Assembly: GCA_023382655.1 (NCBI GenBank)
Contig: JAHDWK010000012.1
Coordinates: 1-64,000, forward strand
Length of the DNA: 64,000 nucleotides
From: Anaerolineae bacterium
GTDB taxonomy: Bacteria > Chloroflexota > Anaerolineae > Promineifilales > Promineifilaceae
Direction: 5' to 3'
This document shows, in pieces, positions 1 through 9,257 of the stretch. Every line of letters starts with the position of its first letter. The stretch's first letter is position 1. A program made the position numbers and the translations under genes. Below the pieces are notes generated by a model. The model searched no databases, was not told the origin of the DNA, and saw only the letters and a program-made list of their open reading frames with translations.

Positions 1-51
1 GTTTGTTTTGGGCTTAAGCATCAACCATGCCCTTTAAGGTAGCAACTTGAG

Positions 52-653
52 TTATTTAACAAAAGCTTCCCGAAGGCTATTTTCACTTGCAAAACCATGA
101 TAGCCGACGACTATTCTTATAGGTATCAGACTTTCTTCATAAAGGGCTGAACGAATTTGCTTTTTCCAAACAGGAATTTCATCAAGGTTCTCGTAAGAGA
201 ATGGATCTTCTCCGACAAGGCTAGAATAGGCGTCTCTAAATTGCTTTCTTGACGTCTCTGTATCTTTAAGGCCTTTTAGCGAGAGTTTTTTTGCACTTAT
301 CAAGTTTTGATATGCGCTGTCAAGTGTATCTGTGTATAGATTCTTTTTTACTTCAAGTATTGCAATAACTTGAGCTAAGGGATATTTGAAATCCTCTGTA
401 TAAGGAATCTGTGTGCCTTCCCGGAAACCAACATACAATCTATCTGGCGAGAGAGTTCACCATCTTTATTTTCAATAAATCCAGAGACAACACTAAGTTC
501 TGAGTTATCTGGCAATGCCTTTCGTAATATTACTTGTGTTAAACCTTCATACATACTTCCAATAGTAGGAGCGTGTTTAAGATTCTGATTATCCAGAATC
601 TCAACTTCCTTCAAACGGAAAGCTTCAAGAAGTTCGGCAACAGTTCTAATCAT
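52..653 (-). pseudogene. Broken DUF6602-like protein gene
   Basis: Two overlapping open frames read as one protein after a frameshift near 425-440. The upstream part (653 down to about 430) ends in SRQIDCMLVSG and the downstream part resumes with EGTQIPYTEDF and AILEVKKNLY. The order GF(I)..SRQID...ILEVK is typical of DUF6602 proteins, whose function is unknown although a nuclease-like fold has been suggested by the D...ExK pattern. The reading frame stops at 52 right after SLREAFVK, where relatives normally continue, so the C-terminus is probably also lost. ATG at 653 is preferred over an in-frame TTG at 659. The DNA is clearly AT-richer than the neighbouring clpB and has no ACGGCCGT site, which suggests transfer. 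A sequencing error at 430 cannot be excluded. Confidence 0.55.
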
Positions 654-717
654 AGTCAAGTATGCAAATCAAAATCCCGATTTTACATCCAATCGTACAA
701 CTTAGATACAAATAATC

Positions 718-723
718 ATTATA
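718..723 (-). promoter_or_regulatory. Possible -10 box for the DUF6602-like gene
   Basis: A perfect TATAAT reads on the minus strand about 65 bases upstream of the ATG at 653, in an AT-rich gap. No convincing -35 hexamer sits 16-18 bases further upstream (best is TCAACG), so the call is weak. The rest of the 654-863 gap holds no gene that I can see. Confidence 0.25.
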
Positions 724-863
724 ATCCTACCACTTAAAACCGTTGATTAGTAGCTAATTTACTACAACCCGCATTTTGCCCGCCATTGTTATGAAGGGGA
801 CGCGGCCGTCAAACCCCATCACCTGCCTGTTCAACGGCCATACTTCCTCAATCTTACACCACC

Positions 864-3452
864 TTACCCGCTTTCCACCACGCTAAACGTCAACTCCCCG
901 CCGGCCGCATCCACCAGCACGTGGTCGCCATCCCGCACCTGCCCCTGAATCAGTTGCAGCGCCAGCGGGTCTACCACCCGTTTTTGCAGCACCCGCTTCA
1001 ACGGCCGTGCCCCATACACCGGATCATACCCTTCTTCCAACAGCAGGTCGGTCGCTGCCGTCGTCAAGGCAATGGAGATGTGGCGTTTGTCCAGCAGGTC
1101 GCGCACATGGTTCAGTTGAATCAGGGCGATCTCCCGCAACTGCTCCTTTTGCAGCCGGTGGAAGATGACAATCTCGTCCACCCGGTTCAAAAATTCCGGC
1201 CGGAAGTGCTGGCGCATCGCCGCCATCACCCGCTCGCGCATCACCGCATCGTCGGCCACATCCATGATGTACTGGCTACCGATATTGCTGGTCATGATGA
1301 TGACCGTGTTTTTGAAGTCCACCGTGCGCCCCTGCCCATCGGTCAGACGGCCGTCATCCAACACCTGCAAAAAGACGTTAAACACCTCTGGGTGCGCCTT
1401 TTCAATTTCATCAAAAAGGACAACGCTGTACGGCCGTCGCCGCACCGCTTCCGTCAACTGGCCACCTTCGTCATAGCCCACATAACCCGGCGGCGCGCCC
1501 AACAGCCGGGCCACCGTGTGCCGCTCCTGGTATTCGCTCATATCAATGCGCACCATGTTCTGTTCGTCGTCAAACAGAAATTCGGCCAGCGCCCGCGCCA
1601 GTTCCGTCTTGCCCACGCCCGTCGGCCCCAGGAAAATGAAGCTGCCAATCGGTTTATTCGGGTCTTGCAGCCCGGAACGGCTGCGCCGCACCGCTGCCGC
1701 CACCGCGCTGATCGCCTCATCCTGCCCCACCACCCGGTCATGCAGCCGCTCCTCCATACGGATCAACTTTTCCACTTCCCCTTCCAGCAGCTTGCTCACC
1801 GGGATGCCCGTCCAGCGGCCCACAATAGCGGCAATCTCTTCCGCGCCCACCTCTTCCTTGAGCAGCGCGCCGCCTTGCTGTAAGGCTTGCAATTGGGCTT
1901 GTGCCTGGTTTAGGGATTGGGTTAGTTGGTGCAGACGGCCGTACTGCAACTCCGCCGCCTTCTGATAATCCATCTCCCGCTGCGCCTGCTCCATCTCCAC
2001 CTGCACCCTGTCCATCTCTTCCTTGATGGACTGGATTTTCTCAATGGCCGCCTTCTCCGACTGCCAGCGGGTGGTAATTTGTGTACTCTGCTCTTTCAGG
2101 TTTGCCAGCTCCTCTTCCAGCTTCGTCAGCCGTTCCTTGCTCGTCTTGTCCTTTTCCTTCTTCAACGCCTCGCGCTCAATCTCCAACTGCATAATGTCAC
2201 GGTCAACGGCGTCCAGCTCCGCCGGTTTGCTGTCAATCTCCATGCGCAGGCGGCTGGCGGCTTCGTCAATCAGGTCAATGGCCTTGTCCGGCAAGAAGCG
2301 GTCAGCGATATACCGCTGGCTCAACGTAGCCGCCGCAATGACGGCGCTGTCGGTAATGCGCACCCCATGATGCACCTCATACCGCTCCTTCAAGCCGCGC
2401 AAAATGGAGATGGTATCCTCCACGCTCGGTTCCCCCACAAACACCGGCTGGAAGCGCCGTTCCAACGCCGCGTCCTTCTCAATATGTTTGCGGTATTCGT
2501 CCAGCGTCGTCGCGCCAATGGCGTGTAATTCACCCCGCGCCAGCATCGGCTTGAGCATATTGCTGGCGTCCATGCTGCCCTCGGCCGCACCCGCCCCCAC
2601 CAGCGTGTGCATCTCGTCAATAAACAGGATGATCTGCCCTTCCGCCTCCTGGATTTCCTTCAACACCGCTTTCAACCGCTCTTCAAATTCGCCACGATAT
2701 TTGGCCCCGGCGACCAGCGCCCCCAAATCCAGGGCGACGATGCGTTTCTCTTTCAAGCCCAACGGCACATCACCGCGCACAATGCGCTGCGCCAGCCCTT
2801 CGGCGATGGCCGTCTTGCCCACACCCGGCTCGCCAATCAGCACCGGGTTGTTCTTGGTGCGGCGGCTGAGAATCTGGATGACGCGGCGGATTTCTTCGTC
2901 ACGGCCGATGACGGGGTCGAGCTTGCCTTTGCGCGCTTCGGTGGTCAGGTCACGGCCGTATTTCGCCAACGCCTCATATTGCGCCTCCGGGTTTTGGCTG
3001 GTGACCCGCTGCGACCCTCTTACCTGCGCCAACGCCTGCATCACCGCGTTGTAATCCACCCCATGCCGCGCCAGCAAGTCCCGCACCCGCCCGCCTTTGG
3101 GTTGGGCCATAGCCATCAGCAAATGCTCGGTGGACACATAATCATCCTTCATGCTGTCGGCAATAGACTGTGCTTCTTCCAAAATGTTGCTCAGTTCCCG
3201 GCTCATGCCCACCTGCACGCTGCTGCCGGTAGCGCGCGACATGCGCCCCAACGCCTGCTCCACACTGGTTTGCAGCAGGTGCATATCTGTGCCAATCCGC
3301 TTCAACAGCGATGGCACCACACCCCCTTCTTGTTCAATCAGGGTCTTGAGTAAATGTTCCGGTTCCACCGCCGGATGGTTATAAGCCTGGGCCATATTCT
3401 GCGCTTCCAGAATGGCCTCCTGGCTCTTTTGGGTAAATTTATCTAATCGCAT
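864..3452 (-). CDS. clpB: ATP-dependent disaggregase ClpB
   Basis: An 862-residue Hsp100 AAA+ unfoldase that, with DnaK-DnaJ-GrpE, pulls proteins out of aggregates in the cytoplasm. The order of domains is complete. There is a Clp N-domain (about 1-145) and a first AAA+ domain with Walker A GEPGVGKT at 207-214 and Walker B ILFIDE. A charged coiled-coil middle domain follows (about 405-530), which distinguishes ClpB from ClpA/ClpC. The second AAA+ domain has GPTGVGKT near 608, and the C-terminus shows [11 protein letters not shown]. Length matches the family (about 860). A strong AGGAGG ribosome site sits 9 bases before the ATG. It lies downstream of dnaK-grpE-dnaJ on the same strand but is separated from them by the oppositely oriented DUF4160/DUF2442 pair, so it needs its own promoter. 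I see no CIRCE element upstream. Confidence 0.97.
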   Translation of the reverse strand: MRLDKFTQKSQEAILEAQNMAQAYNHPAVEPEHLLKTLIEQEGGVVPSLLKRIGTDMHLLQTSVEQALGRMSRATGSSVQVGMSRELSNILEEAQSIADSMKDDYVSTEHLLMAMAQPKGGRVRDLLARHGVDYNAVMQALAQVRGSQRVTSQNPEAQYEALAKYGRDLTTEARKGKLDPVIGRDEEIRRVIQILSRRTKNNPVLIGEPGVGKTAIAEGLAQRIVRGDVPLGLKEKRIVALDLGALVAGAKYRGEFEERLKAVLKEIQEAEGQIILFIDEMHTLVGAGAAEGSMDASNMLKPMLARGELHAIGATTLDEYRKHIEKDAALERRFQPVFVGEPSVEDTISILRGLKERYEVHHGVRITDSAVIAAATLSQRYIADRFLPDKAIDLIDEAASRLRMEIDSKPAELDAVDRDIMQLEIEREALKKEKDKTSKERLTKLEEELANLKEQSTQITTRWQSEKAAIEKIQSIKEEMDRVQVEMEQAQREMDYQKAAELQYGRLHQLTQSLNQAQAQLQALQQGGALLKEEVGAEEIAAIVGRWTGIPVSKLLEGEVEKLIRMEERLHDRVVGQDEAISAVAAAVRRSRSGLQDPNKPIGSFIFLGPTGVGKTELARALAEFLFDDEQNMVRIDMSEYQERHTVARLLGAPPGYVGYDEGGQLTEAVRRRPYSVVLFDEIEKAHPEVFNVFLQVLDDGRLTDGQGRTVDFKNTVIIMTSNIGSQYIMDVADDAVMRERVMAAMRQHFRPEFLNRVDEIVIFHRLQKEQLREIALIQLNHVRDLLDKRHISIALTTAATDLLLEEGYDPVYGARPLKRVLQKRVVDPLALQLIQGQVRDGDHVLVDAAGGELTFSVVESG

Positions 3453-3475
3453 CGGTACGTCCTCCTAAAAAATTT

Positions 3476-3500
3476 CAACGCAAAGGCGCAAAGGGCAAAG
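3476..3500. repeat. CGCAAAG iterated word in clpB leader
   Basis: The sequence AACGCAAAGGCGCAAAGGGC upstream of clpB is built from the iterated word CGCAAAG. The same word recurs at 56012-56066 next to the LCP gene (ACGCAAAGATGCAAAGG, ACGCAAAGGCGTAAG). It belongs to a class of intergenic short-word repeats in this window. The rest of 3453-3668 shows no gene. Confidence 0.5.
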
Positions 3501-3668
3501 TGGTAAAGAAAGATAGAAGAAGCAAGAAAAATCTGCGCCATCTGCGTAATCTTTGATTTATTGAGATGCTGCCAGTGTGCGGGAGTTGTGTCAGAAAGGG
3601 ATAAAACAGGTGTAAGAAGTGCGTATACGGCCGTGACCCACTTTATCCCACTTCTGTTATTGCCCATC

Positions 3669-3927
3669 ATGCCTGAAATCGCCGCTTTTTTGGTATCATT
3701 ATCACCATGAACTATAGTGAGCATCCACCGCCACATTTTCATGTGCGGTATGGCAGCTATAAGGCTCTGGTGAATATTGAAACAGTGTCCCTATTTGCAG
3801 GGAAGCTACCACCCAGAGAACCGGCATGGTTGTCGAGTGGGCTACGTTACACCAGGATGAGTTAAGACAAAACTGGGGGCGGGCCAGGCGACAAGAGGTT
3901 CTGTTGCAGATAGACCCATTGGAGTAA
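3669..3927 (+). pseudogene. DUF4160 protein gene with two frameshifts
   Basis: Reading across frames gives a recognisable DUF4160 protein. It starts MPEIAAFF (ATG 3669), continues ITMNYSEHPPPHFHVRYG and YKALVNIET..FAGKLPPRE, and ends MVVEWATLHQDELRQNWGRA..IDPLE with TAA at 3925-3927. One shift falls in the run of six T at 3686-3691 and another around 3816-3822, so no single frame spans it. The intact family is about 80-90 residues and is usually followed by a DUF2442 gene, as here 4 bases downstream. The pair has been proposed as a toxin-antitoxin-like module; that role is inference. Two lesions make real decay more likely than one sequencing error. Confidence 0.7.
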
Positions 3928-3931
3928 GACG

Positions 3932-4216
3932 ATGTTAATTGATATTGTACGGGTAACACCACTTGCCGATTATGAACTTGAATTGCTTTTTGAAGACGGG
4001 ACAAACGGCATTGTCAATGTGGCCGACATTGTGGAGTTTACTGGTGTGTTTGCCCCTCTAAAGAATAAAACATATTTCGATCAGGTGTATGTCAATCCCG
4101 ATGTTGGCACCATTTGCTGGCCCAATGAAGCGGATATTGACCCGGACGTTCTTTATGCCCTCATCACCGGTGAGCCCTTACCTCATTTCTCGCCTGTCAT
4201 AGCCAGTTCATCATAA
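3932..4216 (+). CDS. DUF2442 domain protein
   Basis: A 94-residue protein with the DUF2442 pattern: an N-terminal strand pair VTPLADYELELLFEDG, a central F..PL..KTYF.QVYVN, and the closing motif GTICWPNEADIDPDVLY. DUF2442 proteins are small, often paired with DUF4160, and treated as putative antitoxin or DNA-binding partners without firm biochemistry. The start ATG follows the DUF4160 stop by 4 bases, which suggests a two-gene operon. The partner is frameshifted here, so this may be an orphan antitoxin. The gene converges on dnaJ, whose stop lies 14 bases away on the other strand. Confidence 0.8.
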   Translation: MLIDIVRVTPLADYELELLFEDGTNGIVNVADIVEFTGVFAPLKNKTYFDQVYVNPDVGTICWPNEADIDPDVLYALITGEPLPHFSPVIASSS

Positions 4217-4230
4217 CACACTGGCAAATC

Positions 4231-5211
4231 TCACCTCTCCTGGCGTAATACCCGCAACTGCTTGAATATTTCTTTTTCTTCGTCGGTTAGCCGTTCTGGC
4301 AGGTGAACTTCCAGCGTGGCGTAGAGGTCGCCGCGTTCGTCCGGGTTTTTCAGTTTGGGCATGCCCAGCCCACGCAGGCGGAACGTTTTGCCGTTGGCCG
4401 TGCCTTCGGGAATGGTCAGGTTGACAGTGCGATCCAGAGTGGAGACTTCGATGCTGCCGCCGAGCACGGCCGTATACAAATCCACCGCCACCTTCACCCG
4501 CAAATCATCCTCGTCCCGCTCAAAGGTGGTATGGGGTAGGACTTCCACGATCAAGTACAGATCGCCGGCCTTACTGCCACCCGTGCCGCTGCCGCCCTGC
4601 CCACTGAGCCGGATGCGCGAGCCGCTCTTGACGCCACGTGGAATTTTGGCGCTGAGGGTACGGCCGTCTTCCCATTGTAACTGTCGCGTCGTCCCCTGAA
4701 ACGCCTCCTCCAATGTCACCTGCACCGTGTGTTCCACATCTTGTCCGCGCCGGACGCGTGGCTGCCCTCGCTGGCCTGACGAGAAGTTGCCAAAGTCAAA
4801 ACTACCCGTCTGCCGCCGCCCCATACCGCCAAACAGCGATTCAAAAAAGTCGGAAAAGCCGCCACTGCCGCCAAACATCTGATCAAACTCTTCCTGGCTG
4901 ACAGTGCGCGTTTGGCCGCGCGGGCTGCCCTGCTGTGCCTGCCACTGCCGCCAGAAATCGTTGGCGTCGCCCCCGGTGCGTTGGTACTGCTGCCACTGCG
5001 ACCCAAACTGATCATACATCTTGCGCTTTTCCGGGTCAGACAGCACTTCATACGCTTCGTTGATCTCCTTGAAGCGGCTTTCGGCGCTGGCGTCGTCCGG
5101 ATTCACGTCAGGATGATACTGCCGCGCCAGTTTGCGGTATGCCTTTTTCAGTTCTTTTTCGTCGGCCGTTTTGCCCACGCCCAACGTCTTGTAATAATCT
5201 TTATATTCCAT
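4231..5211 (-). CDS. dnaJ: DnaJ/CbpA-type co-chaperone without zinc finger
   Basis: A 326-residue Hsp40 that stimulates DnaK ATPase and delivers substrates. The J-domain occupies about 1-70 with the HPD triad at 33-35 (RQYHPDVNP). A G/F- and Q-rich linker (about 75-150) follows, then two C-terminal beta-sandwich domains (GTTRQLQWEDG to the end). The four CxxCxGxG zinc-finger repeats of classical DnaJ are absent, so it is the CbpA/type II form. Yet it sits next to grpE and dnaK, so it is probably the working DnaJ of this locus. ATG at 5211 is chosen because a GGGGG stretch lies at suitable distance; an in-frame TTG at 5217 is the alternative. A palindromic repeat separates it from grpE. Confidence 0.93.
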   Translation of the reverse strand: MEYKDYYKTLGVGKTADEKELKKAYRKLARQYHPDVNPDDASAESRFKEINEAYEVLSDPEKRKMYDQFGSQWQQYQRTGGDANDFWRQWQAQQGSPRGQTRTVSQEEFDQMFGGSGGFSDFFESLFGGMGRRQTGSFDFGNFSSGQRGQPRVRRGQDVEHTVQVTLEEAFQGTTRQLQWEDGRTLSAKIPRGVKSGSRIRLSGQGGSGTGGSKAGDLYLIVEVLPHTTFERDEDDLRVKVAVDLYTAVLGGSIEVSTLDRTVNLTIPEGTANGKTFRLRGLGMPKLKNPDERGDLYATLEVHLPERLTDEEKEIFKQLRVLRQER

Positions 5212-5246
5212 AGACAAATGCCCCCTGATTACAGTTTGCAGTTTTC

Positions 5247-5279
5247 AGAAGTTCAACTTTTCTAAAAAGTTGAACTTCT
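5247..5279. repeat. Palindromic repeat, copy 1 (AGAAGTTCAACTTTT arms)
   Basis: Perfect 15-base arms (5247-5261 and 5265-5279) around a 3-base loop. The same palindrome recurs at 10944-10977 with identical arms and a 4-base loop. Both copies sit exactly between two co-oriented genes, close to the downstream start or upstream stop codon. They could act as transcript-end hairpins or mRNA stabilisers, or be non-autonomous mobile repeats. Confidence 0.8.
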
Positions 5280-5280
5280 T

Positions 5281-5982
5281 TCAGGTCATGGCGGTGGCCA
5301 CAAATACCCGCGCCGGGCGCAATAATTTGTCCCCAACCAGGTAGCCATGCTCCACAACGGCCGTGACCACCCCCGGATCATAGTCTATCGTCGCCACCGT
5401 GCCCACTGCTTCATGCCAGGTGGGGTCAAACGGCCGTCCTATCGCCGCCAATTGCTGGACGCCATGCTGCTGCATCACGGCCGTGAACGCCTTCAACGTC
5501 AGGGCAAGGCCCGCCTCCGCCGGTGTGCCCGCCGCATGGGCCAGCGCCCGTTCCAGATTATCCGCCACCGACAACATATCGCGCAATATCTTTTCAACTG
5601 CCTGGTCGGCCTCCTGTGCATACCGCTGCGCCAGCCGCTTCTTGTTGTTTTCCATCTCGGCATATAGGCGCGTGTACTTTTCTTGCCAGGGATCCGCTTC
5701 CGCCTGTCTCGCCTCCTCTGAGGCAATCCTTTGCCGTGCGGCGGCCAGTTCCGCCTTTAACTTCTGTATGTCGGTGTCACGCTGCTGCACGGCCGTCTGC
5801 CATTTGTACGCTTCTTCCCGCCAGGCGACGGCCTCGGCCTGCGCCTTTTGTAACTCTTGCCGTGCCAGCCGGTACGCCTCACGCAGATCAATGGGCGGCG
5901 CGCCATGCCCACCGGTACGGCGGGGGATGTTGATGGTATGGCCGGGCGACGGCCGTCCCCATTCGTCAAAGTCTCGATACAT
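5281..5982 (-). CDS. grpE: Nucleotide exchange factor GrpE
   Basis: A 233-residue cytoplasmic protein that releases ADP from DnaK. The long N-terminal half is charged and predicted coiled coil (about 45-130). The C-terminal half carries the GrpE signature: DNLERALAHA, then GRPFDPTWHEAVG and a final GYLVGDKLLRPARVFVA. The first 30 residues (RDFDEWGRPSPGHTINIPRR) are unlike usual GrpE termini, and the protein is somewhat longer than the usual 190-210. ATG at 5982 has AGGAG upstream; TTG at 5985 is less likely. Just upstream a 13-base segment containing the ribosome site is nearly duplicated (5984-6010). It lies between dnaK and dnaJ on the same strand. Confidence 0.93.
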   Translation of the reverse strand: MYRDFDEWGRPSPGHTINIPRRTGGHGAPPIDLREAYRLARQELQKAQAEAVAWREEAYKWQTAVQQRDTDIQKLKAELAAARQRIASEEARQAEADPWQEKYTRLYAEMENNKKRLAQRYAQEADQAVEKILRDMLSVADNLERALAHAAGTPAEAGLALTLKAFTAVMQQHGVQQLAAIGRPFDPTWHEAVGTVATIDYDPGVVTAVVEHGYLVGDKLLRPARVFVATAMT

Positions 5983-6010
5983 CAAATCGTTCTCCTAAAA
6001 TCGTTCTCCC

Positions 6011-6040
6011 AAAAACAAAGGGCGGACATTCGCCCGCCCT
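6011..6040 (-). terminator. Rho-independent terminator after dnaK
   Basis: On the minus strand arms AGGGCGG and CCGCCCT (6034-6040 and 6019-6025) form a GC-rich stem, followed by CTTTGTTTTT. It lies about 85 bases after the dnaK stop and 30 bases before grpE, so part of the transcript may end here. Confidence 0.6.
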
Positions 6041-6052
6041 CTGTTACACAGG

Positions 6053-6114
6053 CGTGCCAGGCACACCCGGATAGGTGTTAGCAGTCCCAGGCAACGAAGG
6101 GTGTGCCTGGCACG
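6053..6114. repeat. Inverted repeat GTGCCAGGCACA family, copy downstream of dnaK
   Basis: Sixteen-base perfect arms (6053-6068, CGTGCCAGGCACACCC, and 6099-6114) are separated by 30 bases. The same core with 13-base arms lies upstream of dnaK at 8062-8124, so dnaK is bracketed by two copies. Each arm is itself partly palindromic (GTGCCTGGCAC). Confidence 0.75.
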
Positions 6115-6123
6115 GCTCAAACA

Positions 6124-8016
6124 TTACATCTCTTGAAACTCGCCTTCTACCACACCTTCGTCAGTAGAGTTACCTGGCTGCGGGTCGCCCTGCGGGCCAC
6201 CTTGCGGTGCGCTCTGGTACATCTGCTGGCTCAGGGCGTAGCTGGCCTGCTGCAACTGCTCCGTCAGCGAGCGGATGTGGGCCGTATCTTCACCCTGCAC
6301 CGCTTCCTTGAGTTGGCTGATGAGGGTATGGATTTGCGATTTGTCGCTTTCGGGCACACGGCCGTTCATCTCACTCAGGCTCTTTTCGATGCTGTAAATC
6401 ATCTGGTCGGCCTGGTTGCGGGCTTCAATCAGTTCCCGCTTGCGCCGGTCGTCGGCTTCGTGCTGTTTGGCCGTGTTCACCATGTTGTTAATTTCCGCAT
6501 CGCTCAAATTGGTAGAAGCGGTGATCTGAATCTTCTGCTCGCGTCCGGTGGCCTTGTCTTTGGCCGTCACGTGCAAAATGCCGTTGGCGTCAATGTCAAA
6601 GGTCACTTCAATTTGCGGCAGGCCACGCGGCGCGGGTGGCAGTCCATCCAGGCGGAACATGCCCAGTGTTTTGTTGTCGCCGGCCATTGGCCGTTCACCT
6701 TGCAAGACGTGAATGTCTACGGCCGTCTGGTTATCCTCGGCCGTGCTAAACACCTCAGTTTTGCGCGTGGGGATGGTCGTATTGCGCGGGATCAGCGTGG
6801 TCATCACGCTGCCCAGCGTCTCCAGACCCAGGCTCAGGGGCGTTACGTCCAGCAGCAGCAAATCCTTCACATCACCGGTGAGAACGCCACCCTGCAAACC
6901 GGCGCCAATCGCCACGACTTCGTCCGGGTTCACGCTCTTGTTAGGCGCTTTATTGGTCAGACTTTCCACCAAATTTTGCACCATAGGCATCCGGGTGCTG
7001 CCACCTACCAACACAACCTCATCAATGGTTTGCGCGGTTAAATTGGCATCTTTGAGGGCCAATTCAAACGGCCCTTTCAACCGCGCCACCAAATCTTCGG
7101 TCAACTGCTCAAATTTGGCCCGCGTCAGCGTCATTTGCAGATGTTTAGGCCCGCTGGCATCGGCCGTTACAAAAGGCAGGTTCAGTTCCGACTGCATCGT
7201 GGCCGACAGTTCGATTTTGGCTTTTTCGGCCGCTTCACGCAGACGTTGCAGCGCCTGCCGGTCTTTGCTCAAGTCAATGCCCTGGTCTTTTTTGAACTCT
7301 TCAATCATCCACTGCACAATGCGCTCGTCCCAGTCATCACCGCCCAGGTGGGTATCGCCGTGTGTAGACATCACTTCCACCACACCTTCGCCCACTTCCA
7401 GCACGGAGACATCAAACGTACCACCACCCAGGTCAAAGACCAGGATTTTCTCGTCGGACTTTTTGTCCAGGCCATACGCTAACGCGGCGGCTGTTGGTTC
7501 ATTGATAATACGCAGCACTTCCAAACCGGCGATTTTGCCGGCGTCTTTGGTAGCCTGGCGCTGGCTGTCATTAAAGTAAGCAGGTACAGTGATGACCGCT
7601 TTGGTCACGTTTTCACCCAGGTATGACTCGGCGTCTCGCTTCAATTTTTGCAGGATGAATGCCGAAATTTCCTGCGGAGAATAGGTTTGCCCGGTTATGG
7701 GCACATTGACGCGAGCGTCTTGCTGTGGCCCGGCCACAATTTCATAGGGCACCATCCCTTTGGTTTTGACTGTTTCGGCGTCATCAACACGCCGTCCCAT
7801 CAGCCGTTTGATGGAGTAGATGGTGTTTTCCGGGTTGACGACGGCCTGGCGTTTGGCAGTCATGCCCACCAGCCGTTCACCCTTTTTGCTAAAGGCAACG
7901 ATAGACGGTGTGGTATTGCCTCCTTCAGCGGAGGGGATCACCACGGCGTCGCCCCCTTCCATAACGGTCACAACAGAATTGGTTGTACCTAAATCTATGC
8001 CGATAATTTTGCTCAT
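6124..8016 (-). CDS. dnaK: Chaperone protein DnaK (Hsp70)
   Basis: A 630-residue Hsp70 with a complete ATPase domain: [13 protein letters not shown] at 4-16, the phosphate-2 loop [16 protein letters not shown], and the adenosine-site [14 protein letters not shown]. Then come the linker [13 protein letters not shown], the peptide-binding domain, and a helical lid ending in an acidic tail ([12 protein letters not shown]). Length is normal. ATG at 8016 is chosen because GAGGTG lies 7 bases upstream and [10 protein letters not shown] is the standard start; the frame stays open 19 codons further upstream without support. It is first in the chaperone block and is followed by grpE and dnaJ. No CIRCE or HspR-type operator is visible in 8017-8200. 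Confidence 0.97.
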   Translation of the reverse strand: MSKIIGIDLGTTNSVVTVMEGGDAVVIPSAEGGNTTPSIVAFSKKGERLVGMTAKRQAVVNPENTIYSIKRLMGRRVDDAETVKTKGMVPYEIVAGPQQDARVNVPITGQTYSPQEISAFILQKLKRDAESYLGENVTKAVITVPAYFNDSQRQATKDAGKIAGLEVLRIINEPTAAALAYGLDKKSDEKILVFDLGGGTFDVSVLEVGEGVVEVMSTHGDTHLGGDDWDERIVQWMIEEFKKDQGIDLSKDRQALQRLREAAEKAKIELSATMQSELNLPFVTADASGPKHLQMTLTRAKFEQLTEDLVARLKGPFELALKDANLTAQTIDEVVLVGGSTRMPMVQNLVESLTNKAPNKSVNPDEVVAIGAGLQGGVLTGDVKDLLLLDVTPLSLGLETLGSVMTTLIPRNTTIPTRKTEVFSTAEDNQTAVDIHVLQGERPMAGDNKTLGMFRLDGLPPAPRGLPQIEVTFDIDANGILHVTAKDKATGREQKIQITASTNLSDAEINNMVNTAKQHEADDRRKRELIEARNQADQMIYSIEKSLSEMNGRVPESDKSQIHTLISQLKEAVQGEDTAHIRSLTEQLQQASYALSQQMYQSAPQGGPQGDPQPGNSTDEGVVEGEFQEM

Positions 8017-8061
8017 ATTTTCACCTCTTCGGTTATATTTTTGATTATTGCTTTCGTCAGT

Positions 8062-8124
8062 AGTGCCAGGCACAAGACATAAAGAGTTGGTCTATCCAGG
8101 CAGTTTTGCCCTGTGCCTGGCACT
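8062..8124. repeat. Inverted repeat GTGCCAGGCACA family, copy upstream of dnaK
   Basis: Arms AGTGCCAGGCACA (8062-8074) and TGTGCCTGGCACT (8112-8124) flank 37 bases, 45 bases upstream of the dnaK ATG. It shares its core with the inverted repeat at 6053-6114. A single half-like site AGTGCCAGG also occurs at 9190-9198. Confidence 0.75.
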
Positions 8125-8196
8125 TTGAACATGCCCCTATTGTATGCCTGCACGTTAGAACTGTGTTGGACGGCCGTAAGAGAATCATATACATAC

Positions 8197-8250
8197 GTTC
8201 GTAGTAGGCGATTTATCTCCCTTGAAGGCGATAAATCGCCTACTACAAAC
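8197..8250. repeat. Palindromic repeat GTAGTAGGCGATTTATC, copy 1
   Basis: Arm GTTCGTAGTAGGCGATTTAT at 8197-8216 pairs with 8231-8250 with one mismatch. A second, more perfect copy lies at 30945-31001. With the other short repeats this accounts for most of the 8017-8367 gap, in which I see no gene. Confidence 0.8.
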
Positions 8251-8274
8251 ATGACAGAGGATGTCAGGTTAAAT

Positions 8275-8350
8275 CAGTAAACAGTAAGCAGTAAGCAGTT
8301 TTGAGCCTACTGCTTACTGTTCACTGCTCACTTCTCACTATTCACTTCTT
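8275..8350. repeat. Iterated-word hairpin (CAGTAAG / CTTACTG)
   Basis: The left half repeats AGTAAACAGTAAGCAGTAAG and the right half is its approximate complement, with words such as ACTGCTTACTG, TTCACTG, CTCACTT and CTCACTA. It forms a long imperfect hairpin directly upstream of the oxidoreductase gene and belongs to the same class as 23466-23533, 27172-27209 and 27671-27719. Confidence 0.7.
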
Positions 8351-8367
8351 CAAGAAAGGAGATCACC

Positions 8368-9192
8368 ATGAAATTTGGATTTGTGATGCCCAGTGGAAAT
8401 GTACATGATGCGCTGCGGTTTGCCGAGGCAGCGGAAGCAGCCGGTTGGGATGGTTTTTTCGTCTGGGAGCCGGTGTGGGGGAATGACCCCTGGGTGACAC
8501 TGGCGGCCATTGCCATGCGCACAGAGCGAATTCGATTGGGTACGTTACTGACACCGCTCTCCCGGCGACGGCCGTGGAAAGTGGCGGGCGAAACAGCAAC
8601 ATTGGATCAGTTGTCACACGGCCGTGTCATCCTCTCCGTCGGTCTGGGCGCACCGGAAACAGGCTTTGCCAACTTTGGCGAAGTGACCGACCGCAAAACG
8701 CGCGCCGAACTGCTGGACGAAAGCATTGACATCATCACCGGGCTGTGGCAGGGGCAGCCGTTCAATTACGACGGCAAACATTACCACGTCACCGAAACAA
8801 CCTTTATGCCGCCCGCGCCGCCGATGCAGCAGCCGCGTATCCCCATCTGGGTGGTCGGGGCATGGCCGCAACCCAAATCTATGGCGCGGGTGTTGAAGTG
8901 TGATGGGCTGCTGCCCATCATCAAGGAACCAGACGGCCGTTACACCCAGCCCACCCCCGACCAAATCGGCGAAATGAAAGCGTATGTGGAAGCCAACCGC
9001 ACACTTACTTCCCCATTTGACGTCATCAAGGAAGGAGAGACGCCGCTCAAGAAGAAGAAAAAGTGGGGGGAGATGGTACGGCCGTATGCCGATGCTGGCG
9101 TCACCTGGTGGATTGAATCTATGTGGACGGCGCCCAATCTGGACGTGGTGTTTGAACGGGTGCAGCACGGCCCACCCCACCTTGACAAATAG
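8368..9192 (+). CDS. LLM-class F420/FMN-dependent oxidoreductase
   Basis: A 274-residue luciferase-like monooxygenase-fold enzyme. The N-terminus MKFGFVMPSGN, the strand WDGFFVWEPVWGNDPWVTLAA, RIRLGTLLTPLSRRRPWKVA, and the late segment GLWQGQPFNYDGKHYHV are typical of F420- or FMN-dependent members. The C-terminal part (KEGETPLKKKKKWGEMVRPY) matches a subgroup with unassigned substrates. An AGGAG ribosome site lies 7 bases before the ATG. It is followed 65 bases later by a HAD hydrolase on the same strand. The cofactor and substrate cannot be read from the sequence. Confidence 0.85.
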   Translation: MKFGFVMPSGNVHDALRFAEAAEAAGWDGFFVWEPVWGNDPWVTLAAIAMRTERIRLGTLLTPLSRRRPWKVAGETATLDQLSHGRVILSVGLGAPETGFANFGEVTDRKTRAELLDESIDIITGLWQGQPFNYDGKHYHVTETTFMPPAPPMQQPRIPIWVVGAWPQPKSMARVLKCDGLLPIIKEPDGRYTQPTPDQIGEMKAYVEANRTLTSPFDVIKEGETPLKKKKKWGEMVRPYADAGVTWWIESMWTAPNLDVVFERVQHGPPHLDK

Positions 9193-9257
9193 TGCCAGGT
9201 GGTAAGACCGTTGGAATTGAGGCAAAATTACGTCAATTGTCCTGATAGGAGATGGAT

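Noticed and set aside
921..1883. A 320-codon plus-strand open frame opposite clpB
   Set aside because: Histidine/proline/arginine-rich shadow of clpB with no recognisable domain; clpB is certain.
8017..8200. Search for a CIRCE (TTAGCACTC-N9-GAGTGCTAA) or HspR operator before dnaK and before clpB
   Set aside because: No match with even moderate mismatches in either leader; only the GTGCCAGGCACA inverted repeat is present.
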